A stretch of DNA of 64,000 bases from Siphonodentalium dalli (lineage: Eukaryota > Mollusca > Scaphopoda > Gadilida > Siphonodentaliidae): assembly GCA_032622095.1 (NCBI GenBank), contig CP136068.1, positions 117,849,509 through 117,913,508 of the forward strand, read 5' to 3'. Shown here one piece after another: positions 29,501-36,618 of the stretch (position 1 is its first letter; every line of letters begins with the position of its first letter). A program made the translations under genes and the position numbers. The notes beneath the pieces were generated by a model. That model did not search any database. It worked only from the letters and a program-made list of their open reading frames with translations, and was not told where the DNA came from.

Positions 29501-32500
29501 AAAAGTGTTCCCGCTGACGGACATCATAAATTTTTTCAATTTTAATAGTAACTCTGGTCATCATAGTAGACATTACAGAGACAATACATATGACACAATT
29601 ACGTATCATCAATACATCATGTACATGTATACATACACAGAAAATAATTAGGATAAATAATACATCGATGTCGCGTTTAATGGATGTGTACTTGTTTACT
29701 CATCATATAGTCAGATAATATATTTACTAATATACCGTATGGTATATGGCGTGTATCAACGAATTTATATTTACTAAAGGTACACGAGTACCTACAAATG
29801 TGAACGCGCACACATGCGCGTAAGCCTCAGGAGTTTCTGAAAATTTCCAAAATCTTTTTAATAAATATCGAAAGGTTTTTTGTTTTGCGCTCGCTATTTT
29901 GATTGAATAATTGGTTCAACTTCAAAGTGTTTGGTCTATTGAAATAGTATGGTTTGATGTATCTTACTCTCAAACCCTTTAATTGTTCACACTTCAAGAT
30001 AGCGTGGAATTCATCTCCTAACTCTGCGTTACATAATGAGCACTTTCTTTCCGAGTAGTCTCGATTTGTCCATGATCCTTCTTCGATTGCATGGTAATTT
30101 ATGGTTTCTTGTCCGGAATCTCATGAGAGCGTGTATCATTGAGGTATCGCTGGATGACAAATATTGTTCGCGGACAAAGTTATCTTTCACGACTAGATAA
30201 AAGGTAAATTTGTTTGATACAGCTTTGTCAGACAGGCCATATATACAAAGTATATAAGTTATTACACAATGGTGTGTACAGTAATAACATGGACAATATC
30301 ATCAGCTTTGGTGGAATAATTTATAAAGAGCTGGAGAAATATTTAGCGACAGAAAGCAGATGTACAAAATATTTAAAAAATACAAGATACTAGTAGAACA
30401 ATCACATTCGCGGGCACCATGGGTTTTAAGCATATAATTGTTACTATCGTTCGAAATCATCAAATGAGAACCACTCAAGTCTCAAGTGAGTCAGACTTTT
30501 CAATTAAAATTTAGTTGCAAATTAGCAAAGTCAAATTTTAATGACTCGAGCCATACACTCATTTCTATTATAATTACCAAGTTGTTTTACATCGTTCATA
30601 GAGTAAATGAGTGTATTCTGTACGCATACGTGGCTCAAATTCATTCATTTGTTACATACATGCTGTTCAGTGTAAATTAAGGAGATGGTCCCATTATAGA
30701 TGGCCGGATTTAGTGTACAGTCCCCCTTTAAGGCTAAATGTTCTAATGGTCAGCAAACAAACGATAGCCGTTATTTAATTTTAAAAGCTGCTATAAGTGT
30801 AAAAATCATGGGAAAAAAGGGGTGGTCCCCAATTTTCGGAGAAGCTCATTTTCTTTTTGCACGTATATGGGGGTGGTGGTTCCCTGGTTAGCTGTGTTTT
30901 TTTTTCACCCATGCGTACGGATTTTTTTTTCCAGAACGGTATTATCAGGGACATCGGAATTTAACAAGAAAGGGCAGCATGAGCGAAAAACATAACAATA
31001 TATACCAACACTTACCGTTATTATTGCAGTACTAGAAGAAAGTCCTCTGTCTCAGAACAGAATAAGGAAAATGAATACTGAAGTGGTCACCACTTCTTCA
31101 TATTACAAGTGACCAGACAATAAACACAATGGTGCCATGCAGAACCCACATAACAGTGTTCTTGTCCCATGTATAGGCATCTCAAAGTAACCGGAAAAGG
31201 AGGAGAATTGGCTCCTTTGATTTACTCTGGTCCGATAAATTGATTAGGTAATGCATCCATTGGCCCCCACTGGGCAGCATTCTGTGGCAGAAAAACGGGA
31301 ACAGAGAAGAGACAGTGATATATGATCATTTATTACCCCTGCTTTTTGACGCCAAGAGTTCTTTTGAACTTACAATGACAGCTTGCTCCCTCTCATATGG
31401 CAGCTCCACGCAGGACTGATAATTAGCAACATGTGTGATGTTGTGGATGCTAGTATATCTACCCCAGATGCAAGCTGCAATACAGAGTTCAGTCCCCTCG
31501 CTACGCTATATTTGACCTTTGTCGGCATGTGTATTTTCTTATGGGGGCACACACTTGGCATAAATCCAGCCAAAAATGGAAAGAGATTTTCAACATAGAA
31601 TTTCTCTGGATCTATCTGGAAAAAGATCTTGAATTTCACATATCATCGTATGTAGAATCTGAGCAATTATTAAGAGACAAAAAAATGGATTTTAATACAT
31701 TTGAGAGGTTGAAAATATAAATTTATTTATTTTTTGCCCCTTTCGGTACCAAGAACTGTTAGAATAATTAATAATTTCACACACAAAACTCCAATCACCA
31801 TATAGCTTATTGTCTTGGCTCCATGAGAGGAAGCTTCATTTGTATCATAATGTTGAGTTAGATTTTTAATTCCATAATATAGCACCATACCCCCATATAT
31901 TATAATGAAGAATAAAGCAGTCACAAATATTCCAGCCCAATGCAAACAAATGTTGATATGCAGTGTGGTCCACTCAACAGGGGGGGGGGGCAATCACCAG
32001 GAATTAGGTATGGTGATGAGAATTAACTTGGTTATGAACCCATGACCCACAACTCATTTCAGCCCAATTGTCCATTGATCAACAGGCATGGCATGAAAAT
32101 CCTCCAACAAGAAAAGTATTTATGGGTAGTTGCCTTTCTTAATGAAGATAATCATTAAATATCACAAATAATGAATAAATAAGTCTCCTCTCATGATCTT
32201 GAGATATCATATCATGGATATATGAACTGCCCTTTTGGAAAACAAAAATATTTTACAGAAGTTCTTAGTACCTGAAACCAGTGAAATTTTAAATATTTTT
32301 CATGCCATAAAAGTAAAATAAATGAGGTTATAATATCCAATTGGTCGATGGTTCTTAAATATTGTGTCGCAATTGTCGCTTGTACCAAATTTCACACAGA
32401 TATTCCTAACAGATTTTGACAAAATCCATTTTGAAATACCAGGAAATTTTGGCAAAACGTGCGTCTGACCCTTAAATAAATCTTGAAGTGTTTTGTCAGT

Positions 32501-35500
32501 TACAATTCATTCTGGCTTGATTTAGACAATTTCCAAATGAATATGAACAATTCAGTTTCTCAGAATAATGCAGAATGAATTGTAACCTAAAAAGTCTCAA
32601 ATAAAACAATGACTGATTTCCTTTCCTCTCATTGTGTGTTGGTAGCAGTAATTCCTGCGTAGCAGGGGACGTAACTATGCATGGAGCTTGCGTAACAGGG
32701 GACTGAACTCTGCATGGAGCTTGCCCCAGATGGTGCTGCACACAGCGAGAGTCTCACGCTGACACGGATGTTTTTAAATTAAGTGGTATGACGTTTGTAG
32801 AGCATGACGTATGACCGTGCAGACTATAGTAACATTCTGCAGGCTCATAATCTATCAAAAGCCACTTTTGCCCCGTTGCCCCTCCTGGTCCATGACATAC
32901 AGGGCCCACTGTCCCTGCAAGCCCCCGTGCTCGGGAGCCCTTGTGACATTTTAAGATATAAATTGTGCTTTGCAATCAATCCTCATGACGATAAATTTGA
33001 CAGTGGTGAATTTAAATGCACATACCTCGTGGCGTTACTCCTTAAAAAGCTGCTATTCATTCAAACGTTTACATTGATGTCAATATCCTATTGTTCACAG
33101 CGGTTTAGCTACCCGGATGGTGTCGGGTATTACGTCACGGCCAAGAAGCGGGCCAGTCAAAATATAATTTCAATTTATTCAAATGAATAGATATACCATA
33201 GACCCATAGTATCGACTTCGGCGCACTTCACTAATCACAAACGAATTTAATAACAATGCACGAGATGTACGGTAAGACCAGAGCTATACTATAATATCTC
33301 TTGTAAGATGCTAACACGTGTTTCTTGTAGTCTTATTTACCCGGCGAAATTCTAATGAATTTACTCCCTAAAAATAGACTCTCGTTAATTCTGCCAATTC
33401 ACGTGTCGACGTTCTGATTGTCAGATACTACGGTCGTTGGTTACAGAAACCAACGCTAAACGATTGGCTAGATATTTTTGAAGGTTTTTAACTCCTCAGT
33501 ACCTCAAAGACACACGTTGTTTTAAAGGTACTCAATCCGATCCGACGCTCCTAAATTCCTATTTCTTTGGCTTCGGGGAAAACAAATATTTGATTCGAGT
33601 CGAGGAACCCACCCATCAAAGCTCAGAGTGATCAGATATCGATTTTTTAAGTTTGTTATTTCTCGAGATACGTAATAATATGTGGCCCAGAAGCACGTGG
33701 TCAAACGGAGGGTCTCGGACGAAATTGCGGATGAAGATGAATAACTCTAAAATCAAGTGGTAATACGGTCAAATTTCGTGATTCTTTAGTGATAATATGG
33801 CCATATTTGTTGAACAAAATGTTGATAAGTAAAATGTTTTGGTAACTAAAGCGTATTTCGAAGAAATGTTGTTGTTGTATCTTGATGGTATTAGTACCTT
33901 TAAGTATAGACGAATCTACGTGGCCTTACCTAGGTTCGTGAAGTTGGAACGAAGTTCGAAATTCGGGGCGTGAAATTAGATTGAAGTTCGAAATTCGAAA
34001 TTCGAACTGAAATTCAAACACTTATTTTGTTTTGTTCTTTGTTGTGTGCCAATTCGCGCTCGCCATCTCGAATTTTGGGTCAAAATGATTGTTTTAACTT
34101 TTTTTTCTGAGATATCGCTGGATGTCCATGTCATGCTGAAGATATTTGGAAAGATGTACATTACTTTGTAATTTGCAATTAATTATATTAGATATTAATT
34201 TTATATGATTGCAGAATTATGATGGTGTTCTATGCTCTAAAGGAAACTTTAGTTGCTATACATGATTGTGTATATTGGGTTGTTATTTTACTAATGATCA
34301 GTGTCGCTTGTGTTGTATATTAGCTGCTGTATCAGGTTCCTGTATATCTAGGTTAGAGGCAACTAAATTATTGAAATTAGGCCCCTTGGTATTTGTGTAG
34401 GGATCAGTGTTCGTGCTGTCGGTGGCCAAAGTGGCCAGTGGCCATTTTTTCCGAAAGTGCGGGATAGCTAGCATCACTAAATTCACCCTCTGGGGACCTA
34501 ATTCTGCAAATGACAGGCACACTAAATTTAGTGATGCTATCCCGCATAGCGGGATAGCATTACCAACTTCACCCTCTTGATGCCTCATTCTGCGTGGCCT
34601 CATCCTCTATGGAAGATAAGACTCATATTAAAGTTCCCAAATGGTGATTAATGTGATGTACACCCATTGGAACCTCGATTATGCAATGTGTCGTCTGCCA
34701 ATTTGGGGATATAGAGAAACTGAACTGAAATTGAATCTATGTGATGAAGTTTTTATAGAAGATGAGGCCTAAGAATAATGAGGTCCGCAGGGGGTGAATT
34801 TAGTGCTGCTAGCCCGCTAATCGGGATAGCGTCACTAAATTCACCCTCTGGGGACCTCATTCTGCAAATGACAGGCACACTAAACTCAAGACTTGCCTGG
34901 ATGTTGATTTTAATGAAACCTTGGTCTAGTTTGAACTAAACTGTGGTGGGGGTATTTTTCTATACTGAAATTTTGTGCGAAAAAACGGTAGTTGCAGCTG
35001 GTAGTTGTGGAAATGCATTTTTTGTTGTATATATGGTTTGGCACCATTTCGTTTTTCACAACTTATATGTCCGACGTGGAGTTCTAAACGCCACAATATC
35101 TCACGATGCGGTCAAAACAGTGATGTTAAGCTTCGTCGATTTATGGCTTTGTGGCAAACCAGTGGGATAATTGGGTCGCTGTCAAATAGAATGTTTATAC
35201 GTCGTATGCCTCCTATCTGAAGGCGACACATTCATTCGTCGGCGCGATAACAAAGGTGGTGGAGAACTTTAGCGACATGCTGATAACTGAAATGCAACGG
35301 CATACGTGCCTGTATGATATACGAATTCGAAAGAGTATACAAGGATAAAATGGGAAGAGAAAATGCCTGATAATAGCTCGAAGTAATAACAGGATCGTCT
35401 GGTTATTTGTTGGTCCCAAGCTTGTGAGGCCACTTTGCCAACAATTCCCCCCCCCCCCCCGATAAAAAAAAACCTCACAAACTGGAATTATAGAATGAAA

Positions 35501-36618
35501 TTCAATTAAACGCAATTGCTATGAGAATTTAGGAAGCCCGGCCCCATTCCACTTCACATATTATATTTGACAATTACATACTACAATACATGTATATGTT
35601 TTGCAAATTCTGATTAAAATTTCCATATACATTGTATTTGTGACCTGCCTGCAAATGATGCACTCAAACGATTATCTTTTCCCAAACCATCGCGCGCGAC
35701 GGACGACAGAAAACGGCCGTAAAATTTTTACGGCCGTTTTCTGTCGTCCGTAGCGGTTCAAACCGCGCAATTTTTATATTCACACCGAACGCGACTGGAT
35801 CGCTTCGTCGCGCGCGATGGTTTTGGTAGATAATCTTTTGAGTGCATCAATTACAGGAAGTTCACAAATACTATGTACATGTATATGGACATTTTAATCA
35901 GAATTTTCTAAGCATATGCCAAGTGGATTGGTGCACCGGTGCCTAAATTCTCATAGCAATTGCGTTTAATTTAATTTAATTCTATAACGGTTTATGAGTT
36001 TGTTTTTATCGGGGGGGGGGGGGCAAATTGTGCGCAAAGTGACTTCACAAGCTTGGAATATATTGGGACCAAACATTAACCAGACGATCCTGTTATCACG
36101 TCGAGCTCTTGTCAGGCATTTTCTCTTTTCATTTCTCCTTGCACTTCAGTTATCAGCATGTTGCTGAATTCCTCCACCACCTTTGTTATCGCGACGACGA
36201 ATGCATGTGTCGCCTTCAAATAGGAGGAAGTTCGCACGTAAAATATCCTATTTTGACAGCGACCCAATTATCCCGCTGGTTTGCCAAAAAGCGAGAAATC
36301 GACGAAGCATGAAATCACTGCTGTGATCGCGCCGTTGTCAGTCCCTTGCAGTGTGAATATAAAGATCGCGCGCTTTGAACTGCTATACGGCGGTAAGAAA
36401 ACGGCGTTATAATCTCGCGCTCGCGTCCGGTGTGGATTGACCTTAACCCTAACATTGTCGCCTGTGGGAAATAATTAGTTGATTGTAACTTCTACAGCAG
36501 CTGCTCTCACCTTATGTCGTGCTATTCTGGAGATCAGAGGCGTAGTTGACTGGAGTCCGTCTTCCGATGACAACAATGTGAAACCAGCATCTTTTCCATC
36601 GGAAATTCGGGACACCAT
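2485..36618 (-). CDS. SLC23/NAT-family nucleobase-ascorbate transporter, 11 exons, 3' end outside window
   Basis: This is a multi-pass plasma-membrane transporter of the nucleobase/ascorbate (SLC23) family, read by joining 36511-36618, 27495-27560, 26258-26380, 19185-19342, 17586-17686, 14214-14290, 12783-12964, 7428-7548, 5715-5871, 4318-4467 and 2485-2588. The parts add to 1347 nt (449 codons) and every intron phase matches. Visible family marks are Q99-H100 in TM1, a [16 protein letters not shown] block near residues 393-408 with E390 in TM8, and the NAT signature [10 protein letters not shown] at 440-449. An N190-H-S sequon sits in the loop between TM3 and TM4, where vertebrate members are glycosylated. 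Members move vitamin C or nucleobases, usually with Na+ (animals) or H+. The remaining transmembrane helices and C-terminus should lie left of position 1; no further exon was found in 1-2484. Family assignment is very secure; substrate is not. Confidence 0.95.
2589..3076. other. Intron 10 sequence, nothing recognised
   Basis: AT-rich intron sequence between SLC23 exon 11 and the TTAA element at 3077. No repeat or coding match was noticed. Confidence 0.4.
3077..3342 (+). mobile_element. TTAA hairpin element family F, copy 1
   Basis: Bounded by TTAA, starting TTAACCCTTCCAAGACTGG and ending with CACCAGCGCAGCTCTCG near GAATTAA. It holds two hairpins whose arms carry CTTATATATGCGAG or variants. 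The same element lies inverted at 19523-19753. Confidence 0.75.
3343..4317. other. Intron 10 sequence, nothing recognised
   Basis: No conserved coding, RNA or repeat signature was seen. Two short opposing open frames around 3714-4052 are not supported by any motif. Confidence 0.4.
4318..4467 (-). CDS. SLC23 transporter exon 10 (TM8, substrate-binding region)
   Basis: A 150-nt exon encoding residues 365-414 plus one base of G415. It has [20 protein letters not shown] and then [20 protein letters not shown], nearly identical to the vertebrate block. E390 is the acidic residue that lines the substrate site in NAT structures such as UraA. Acceptor TTGATAG, donor GTGAGT. Confidence 0.97.
4610..5009 (+). 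mobile_element. TTAA double-hairpin element family B, copy 1
   Basis: A 400-bp element bounded by TTAA, with inverted ends TTAACCCTTTACCCAACA and its complement. It contains two hairpins (about 4634-4712 and 4787-4858), each with 26-bp arms that begin CCAATGCATTCTCTTATATA, and a T/A-rich spacer. It is nearly identical to 25393-25792 and lies inverted at 53688-54092. The TTAA target and CCCTTT ends recall piggyBac-type elements. Confidence 0.85.
5040..5500 (+). repeat. Dispersed about 450-bp repeat, copy 1
   Basis: Starts at GAGTGGACCACATTGTATAT and ends near GGCAAAACGTGCGTCTCCC. Copies lie inverted at about 31560-31993 and direct at 63104-63555, and a shorter form starts at 62745. A 68-codon frame (5058-5264) with a hydrophobic stretch and [10 protein letters not shown] is also open in the 31.9-kb copy but broken at 63.1 kb. 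I do not recognise a protein family. Confidence 0.65.
5715..5871 (-). CDS. SLC23 transporter exon 9 (TM7 and large extracellular loop)
   Basis: A 157-nt exon encoding residues 313-364 plus one base of G365. It reads [20 protein letters not shown] (TM7), then [13 protein letters not shown] and KWFRFPYP, aligned with the TDPKAYGFQARTD and PWIRIPYP blocks of SVCT1. Acceptor TCTGCAG, donor GTAATA (non-consensus at +5). A 592-bp TTAA miniature element ends only 45 bp upstream of this acceptor. Confidence 0.95.
5916..6507. mobile_element. TTAA miniature element family C
   Basis: A 592-bp segment bounded by TTAA on both sides, with 18-bp inverted ends that read AAGGGGTACTGTACGCCA going inward. It is non-coding and lies 45 bp upstream of the exon 9 acceptor. 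A similar single end, with GACATTGTACTCAAACG, is at about 22.40-22.44 kb on the other strand. Confidence 0.8.
6508..7427. other. Intron 8 sequence, nothing recognised
   Basis: AT-rich intron DNA without a recognised repeat, coding segment or RNA. Confidence 0.4.
7428..7548 (-). CDS. SLC23 transporter exon 8 (TM6 and cytosolic loop)
   Basis: A 121-nt exon encoding residues 272-312: [15 protein letters not shown], then a basic loop with [10 protein letters not shown], then LPIFKLFP. This matches LLIILFSQYLRN and IQIFKMFP in SVCT1. Acceptor ATTTGCAG, donor GTATGT. Longer frames on both strands overlap it and are shadows. Confidence 0.93.
7726..7929. mobile_element. Palindromic miniature element (hairpin, about 95-bp arms)
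   Basis: The arms meet at about 7827-7832 and share TAATCGACTCCTTAACCACA and GGGTAATTTTTCAGGATTTA with very few mismatches. Half of the same element, one arm only, is found at about 59284-59388. It is inside SLC23 intron 7 and non-coding. Confidence 0.8.
7930..9339. other. Intron 7 sequence, nothing coding
   Basis: No exon is needed here because exon 7 joins exon 8 in phase. A GGTTACCCGGCGTTGCCC word near 8995 resembles boundary words common in invertebrate repeats. Otherwise nothing is recognised. Confidence 0.4.
9340..10148 (+). repeat. Flank of the long tandem-array repeat, copy 1
   Basis: Bases about 9418-9740 (CCCGACACAGCGAGATTTTG through GGAACAGACTCAATCG) recur inverted at about 58930-59240, next to the second array. 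The repeat unit therefore includes more than the tandem block. A 93-codon frame here has no recognised domain. Confidence 0.65.
10149..11985 (+). repeat. Degenerate tandem array, first copy
   Basis: About 1.8 kb of diverged units. Each alternates a half with AAGTTTGGTGGCAATCGGC, a CCACCC-rich run and GGCGTCTTTAAATCACAC with a half containing GACTCGAATGGCGCCAC and TTTAAACCACACCATTAGA. A full dimer is roughly 330 bp. It ends in TAGAACACAGACAGACAGAC. Poly-C runs occur near 10345 and 10707. The same array is inverted at 56460-58930. Confidence 0.8.
12030..12745 (-). pseudogene. Decayed non-LTR reverse transcriptase fragment
   Basis: Reads on the minus strand as a broken reverse transcriptase. 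It has [14 protein letters not shown] upstream, then [18 protein letters not shown], where the usual FADD catalytic pair has become FADY, then [11 protein letters not shown] and [17 protein letters not shown]. Frameshifts follow; STMDY and [13 protein letters not shown] appear in another frame. The segment that should hold GVPQGxVLGP is degraded. The 3' end runs into the tandem-array boundary TTTGCGAATGTCTGTCTG. It lies about 40 bp past the SLC23 exon 7 donor and cannot encode an active enzyme. Confidence 0.85.
12783..12964 (-). CDS. SLC23 transporter exon 7 (TM4-TM5)
   Basis: A 182-nt exon encoding residues 212-271 plus two bases of S272. It starts [16 protein letters not shown] and includes [19 protein letters not shown] and GLFQAA, all close to the vertebrate [27 protein letters not shown] and FQAA blocks. 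Acceptor TTTTACAG, donor GTGAGA. A decayed LINE fragment lies about 40 bp past the donor in intron 7, and a 477-bp TTAA element begins about 110 bp upstream of the acceptor. Confidence 0.97.
13073..13549 (+). mobile_element. TTAA miniature element family A, copy 2 (complete)
   Basis: A 477-bp element flanked by TTAA, with ends AAGGTACTCAACCCG and CGGGTTGAGTACCTT. A second inner inverted pair (TATTTGATTCGAGTCGAGGA and its complement) makes it foldback-like. Short open frames over it recur in every copy and are not evidence for a protein. Confidence 0.9.
13550..14213. other. Intron 6 sequence, nothing recognised
   Basis: No repeat or coding signature noticed apart from several GAGTG-rich words around 13940-14030. 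Confidence 0.4.
14214..14290 (-). CDS. SLC23 transporter exon 6 (TM3-TM4 extracellular loop)
   Basis: A 77-nt exon encoding residues 186-211. It contains the N-glycosylation sequon N190-H-S and ends EMWQSRLRE, matching the W-x-x-RIRE that precedes TM4 in vertebrate relatives. Acceptor ATTTCAG, donor GTAACT (weak at the last position). It was found by requiring phase 1 to the left and phase 0 to the right, and both fit exactly. Confidence 0.9.
14880..16975 (+). repeat. Degenerate repeat block with ACGG microsatellite tail
   Basis: Loose units of roughly 120-170 bp repeat phrases such as GTTATGGCCCTGG, GACCTCATTTGAACAAATCT and CATACCAAATATGAACC. The block ends at 16875-16920 in a GGACGGAC microsatellite, then CTCAGGTGAGCTAAAAA. 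This layout suggests the tail of a repetitive element family common in invertebrates. A half copy of the GAATGAGG hairpin repeat is inside at 15685-15740. Confidence 0.6.
16976..17585. other. Intron 5 sequence, nothing recognised
   Basis: No coding, RNA or repeat signature noticed. Confidence 0.4.
17586..17686 (-). CDS. SLC23 transporter exon 5 (TM3)
   Basis: A 101-nt exon encoding residues 153-185 plus the first base of D186. It reads [18 protein letters not shown], aligning with the RLPLFQASAFAFLVPAKAI part of vertebrate SVCT1, then NEWSCP, the conserved W-x-CP that opens the extracellular loop. Acceptor TTCTGTCAG, donor GTTAGC. A different frame across the same bases is also open, which hides the exon in a simple ORF scan. 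Confidence 0.93.
17687..18566. other. Intron 4 sequence with poly-G tract
   Basis: Nothing coding is recognised. A run of about 13 G lies at 18480-18492, shortly before the 41-bp satellite. Confidence 0.4.
18567..19125 (+). repeat. 41-bp tandem satellite, 10 copies plus two-step higher-order unit
   Basis: Ten head-to-tail 41-bp units run from 18567 to 18976, each starting CATGTTATTGGTCTGTT. They are followed by a 53-bp spacer (with GTTCGCGGGTCACGTCTTGG), one more unit at 19030-19070, and the spacer again. Units differ mainly at one base (TTCTCG or TTATCG). Because 41 is not a multiple of three and the unit lacks stops, all three forward frames stay open. None is a gene. It lies in intron 4, 60 bp from exon 4. 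Confidence 0.95.
19185..19342 (-). CDS. SLC23 transporter exon 4 (TM1-TM2)
   Basis: A 158-nt exon encoding residues 100-151 plus two bases of R152. It opens with [16 protein letters not shown] (rest of TM1, including the QH His) and ends with [12 protein letters not shown] (TM2). The acceptor AAACAG and its upstream tract are part of a 66-bp tandem triplication (19332-19522), so two decoy copies of the acceptor lie just upstream. The donor is GTGAGT and a 41-bp satellite begins about 110 bp beyond it in the intron. Confidence 0.95.
19332..19522. repeat. 66-bp tandem triplication covering a splice acceptor
   Basis: Three copies start at 19332, 19398 and 19464. Copy 1 contains the exon 4 acceptor and the first bases of the exon; copies 2 and 3 are almost identical to each other. 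Copy 3 is cut by a TTAA element at 19523. On the minus strand each copy reads TTAAACAG followed by an HYLT-coding start. Confidence 0.95.
19523..19753 (-). mobile_element. TTAA hairpin element family F, copy 2
   Basis: Bounded by TTAA, inverted relative to 3077-3342. Ends read TTAACCCTTTCATGGTGGG and TTCAGGAAGGGTTAA. Two hairpins with CTTATATATGCGAG-type arms are inside. It is inserted in the third copy of the 66-bp triplication. Confidence 0.8.
19915..19970 (+). repeat. TTTG microsatellite
   Basis: About ten imperfect GTTT units followed by GTCCGTCCGG. The flank CTATACTAATATAACTCA is a common boundary word of invertebrate repeats. The remaining sequence to 20316 holds nothing recognised. 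Confidence 0.7.
20317..20445 (+). repeat. Partial family F hairpin element
   Basis: One hairpin (CTTATATATGCGAGGCTCTC with its complement) followed by CACCAGCGCAGCTCCCG. It matches the right half of 3077-3342 and lacks the left terminus. Confidence 0.7.
20705..20854 (+). repeat. Right-end fragment of TTAA family A
   Basis: Shares GGGTTCCTCGACTC and CCAAAGAAATA with family A but ends GCGTTAATTCGGATAATGCA rather than GGGTTGAGTACC. It belongs to the variant subfamily also seen at 54.6 and 60.5 kb. It carries a poly-C expansion at about 20790. Confidence 0.75.
20855..23221. other. Intron 3 sequence, largely unassigned
   Basis: About 2.4 kb without a recognised exon. The phase chain from exon 3 to exon 4 needs none. 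A single TTAA-type terminus (GTCCCTTTAA) is at about 22437. Short opposing frames around 21.1-21.6 kb are unsupported. Confidence 0.4.
23222..23698 (+). mobile_element. TTAA miniature element family A, copy 3 (complete)
   Basis: Same length (477 bp) and orientation as 13073-13549, with only scattered differences, and flanked by TTAA on both sides. The two copies are in different introns of the same gene. Confidence 0.92.
23699..25120. other. Intron 3 sequence, nothing recognised
   Basis: No coding or repeat match noticed apart from short GC-rich patches near 24205 and 24415. Confidence 0.35.
25125..25275. repeat. Hairpin repeat with CTCG motifs
   Basis: Imperfect inverted arms. CTATTTTATACGTAATTTAT on the left pairs with ATAAATTCCGTATAAAATAG on the right, and GAGCCTCGG lies near the centre. 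Structurally it resembles the hairpins at 49.77-49.92 and 62.11-62.23 kb. Confidence 0.6.
25393..25792 (+). mobile_element. TTAA double-hairpin element family B, copy 2
   Basis: Exactly 400 bp between TTAA boundaries and almost identical to 4610-5009, including both hairpins and the T/A spacer. Such similarity suggests recent activity or gene conversion. Confidence 0.88.
26258..26380 (-). CDS. SLC23 transporter exon 3 (start of TM1)
   Basis: A 123-nt exon encoding residues 59-99. After a polar lead-in it reads [18 protein letters not shown], which closely matches the [14 protein letters not shown] segment that opens TM1 in vertebrate vitamin C transporters. The acceptor is CATTTAG and the donor GTGAGT. 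The last codon is Q99, the Gln of the conserved QH pair; the His is the first codon of exon 4. Confidence 0.95.
26381..27494. other. Intron 2 with small inverted repeats
   Basis: Around 27178-27290, CGTGTCTATACAAGAAA is inverted against TTTCTTGTAGACACG and a second TTTCTTGTGGACACGATC. Nothing else is recognised. Confidence 0.4.
27495..27560 (-). CDS. SLC23 transporter exon 2 (N-terminal tail)
   Basis: A 66-nt exon encoding residues 37-58, from [12 protein letters not shown] to EGIGHDMA. It has a TATACAG acceptor and a GTGAGT donor, both good matches to consensus, and is phase 0 on both sides. Nothing in it is conserved across the family. It could be a cassette exon, since skipping it would keep the frame. 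Confidence 0.7.
27561..28705. other. Intron 1 sequence, nothing coding
   Basis: No recognised exon. CAGTCCCCTCGCTACACTTG near 28235 recurs in similar form at about 31490 and belongs to the dispersed repeat there. CACGTCTTGGTGGTCTA at 28529 matches the intron 4 satellite spacer. Confidence 0.4.
28706..28962 (+). mobile_element. TTAA element with CCCTTTCC ends
   Basis: A 257-bp segment bounded by TTAA, starting TTAACCCTTTCCAAACTGAA and ending GAAGGGGGTTAA. The ends resemble families B and F, but the conserved hairpin arms are absent. It is non-coding. Confidence 0.6.
28963..31309. other. Intron 1 sequence, unassigned
   Basis: AT-rich with no recognised exon. Short frames at 29325-29612 (minus) and 30486-30891 (plus) have no family match. 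GGTCCCATTATAGATGG near 30690 may be a repeat boundary. Confidence 0.35.
31310..32760 (-). repeat. Long dispersed repeat region with second copy of the 450-bp repeat
   Basis: Bases 31560-31993 are an inverted copy of 5040-5500. An 88-codon frame with [13 protein letters not shown] is open here. AACGTGCGTCTGACCC near 32457 and GAGTCTCACGCTGAC near 32750 are repeat-like ends. A G run is at 31981. The family is unknown. Confidence 0.5.
33522..33903 (+). mobile_element. TTAA family A, diverged 382-bp variant
   Basis: Flanked by TTAA. Starts AAGGTACTCAATCCGATCCG and retains TATTTGATTCGAGTCGAGGA, but the interior and right end (GGTATTAGTACCTT) differ. It is probably an internally deleted subfamily. 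Confidence 0.75.
34430..34900. repeat. GAATGAGG-type hairpin repeats, two units
   Basis: Units at about 34470-34600 and 34775-34880 are built from CTAAATTCACCCTCTGGGGA and its inverse around a GCTATCCCGC core, flanked by TTCTGCAAATGACAGGCAC. They are the same family as 40128-40557. The bases between them are unassigned. Confidence 0.7.
35095..36335. repeat. About 1.24-kb imperfect palindrome
   Basis: Left and right arms of about 600 bp are inverted copies. CAGACGATCCTGTTATCACG on the right matches an inverted stretch near 35390, and the poly-C run at 35449 answers the poly-G run at 36012. The centre (35697-35752) is itself a perfect hairpin with ACGGCCGTTTTCTGTCGTCC arms, within a unit bordered by CCATCGCGCGCGAC and its complement. 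It lies in intron 1, about 180 bp past the exon 1 donor. No transposase frame is seen. Confidence 0.85.
36511..36618 (-). CDS. SLC23 transporter exon 1 (start codon, cytosolic N-terminus)
   Basis: Encodes residues 1-36, beginning [13 protein letters not shown] and ending ISRIARHK before a GTGAGA donor. An in-frame TGA lies about 40 nt upstream of the ATG with no other Met between them, which supports this start. The segment is polar and has no recognisable domain, as expected for the variable cytosolic tail of the family. It joins exon 2 in phase 0. The assignment rests on frame continuity and position rather than on conserved residues, so a different or additional 5' exon is possible. Confidence 0.75.

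Noticed and set aside
32804-33190. 128-codon forward frame
   Set aside because: No recognised motif, within intron 1 of a minus-strand gene; consistent with chance.
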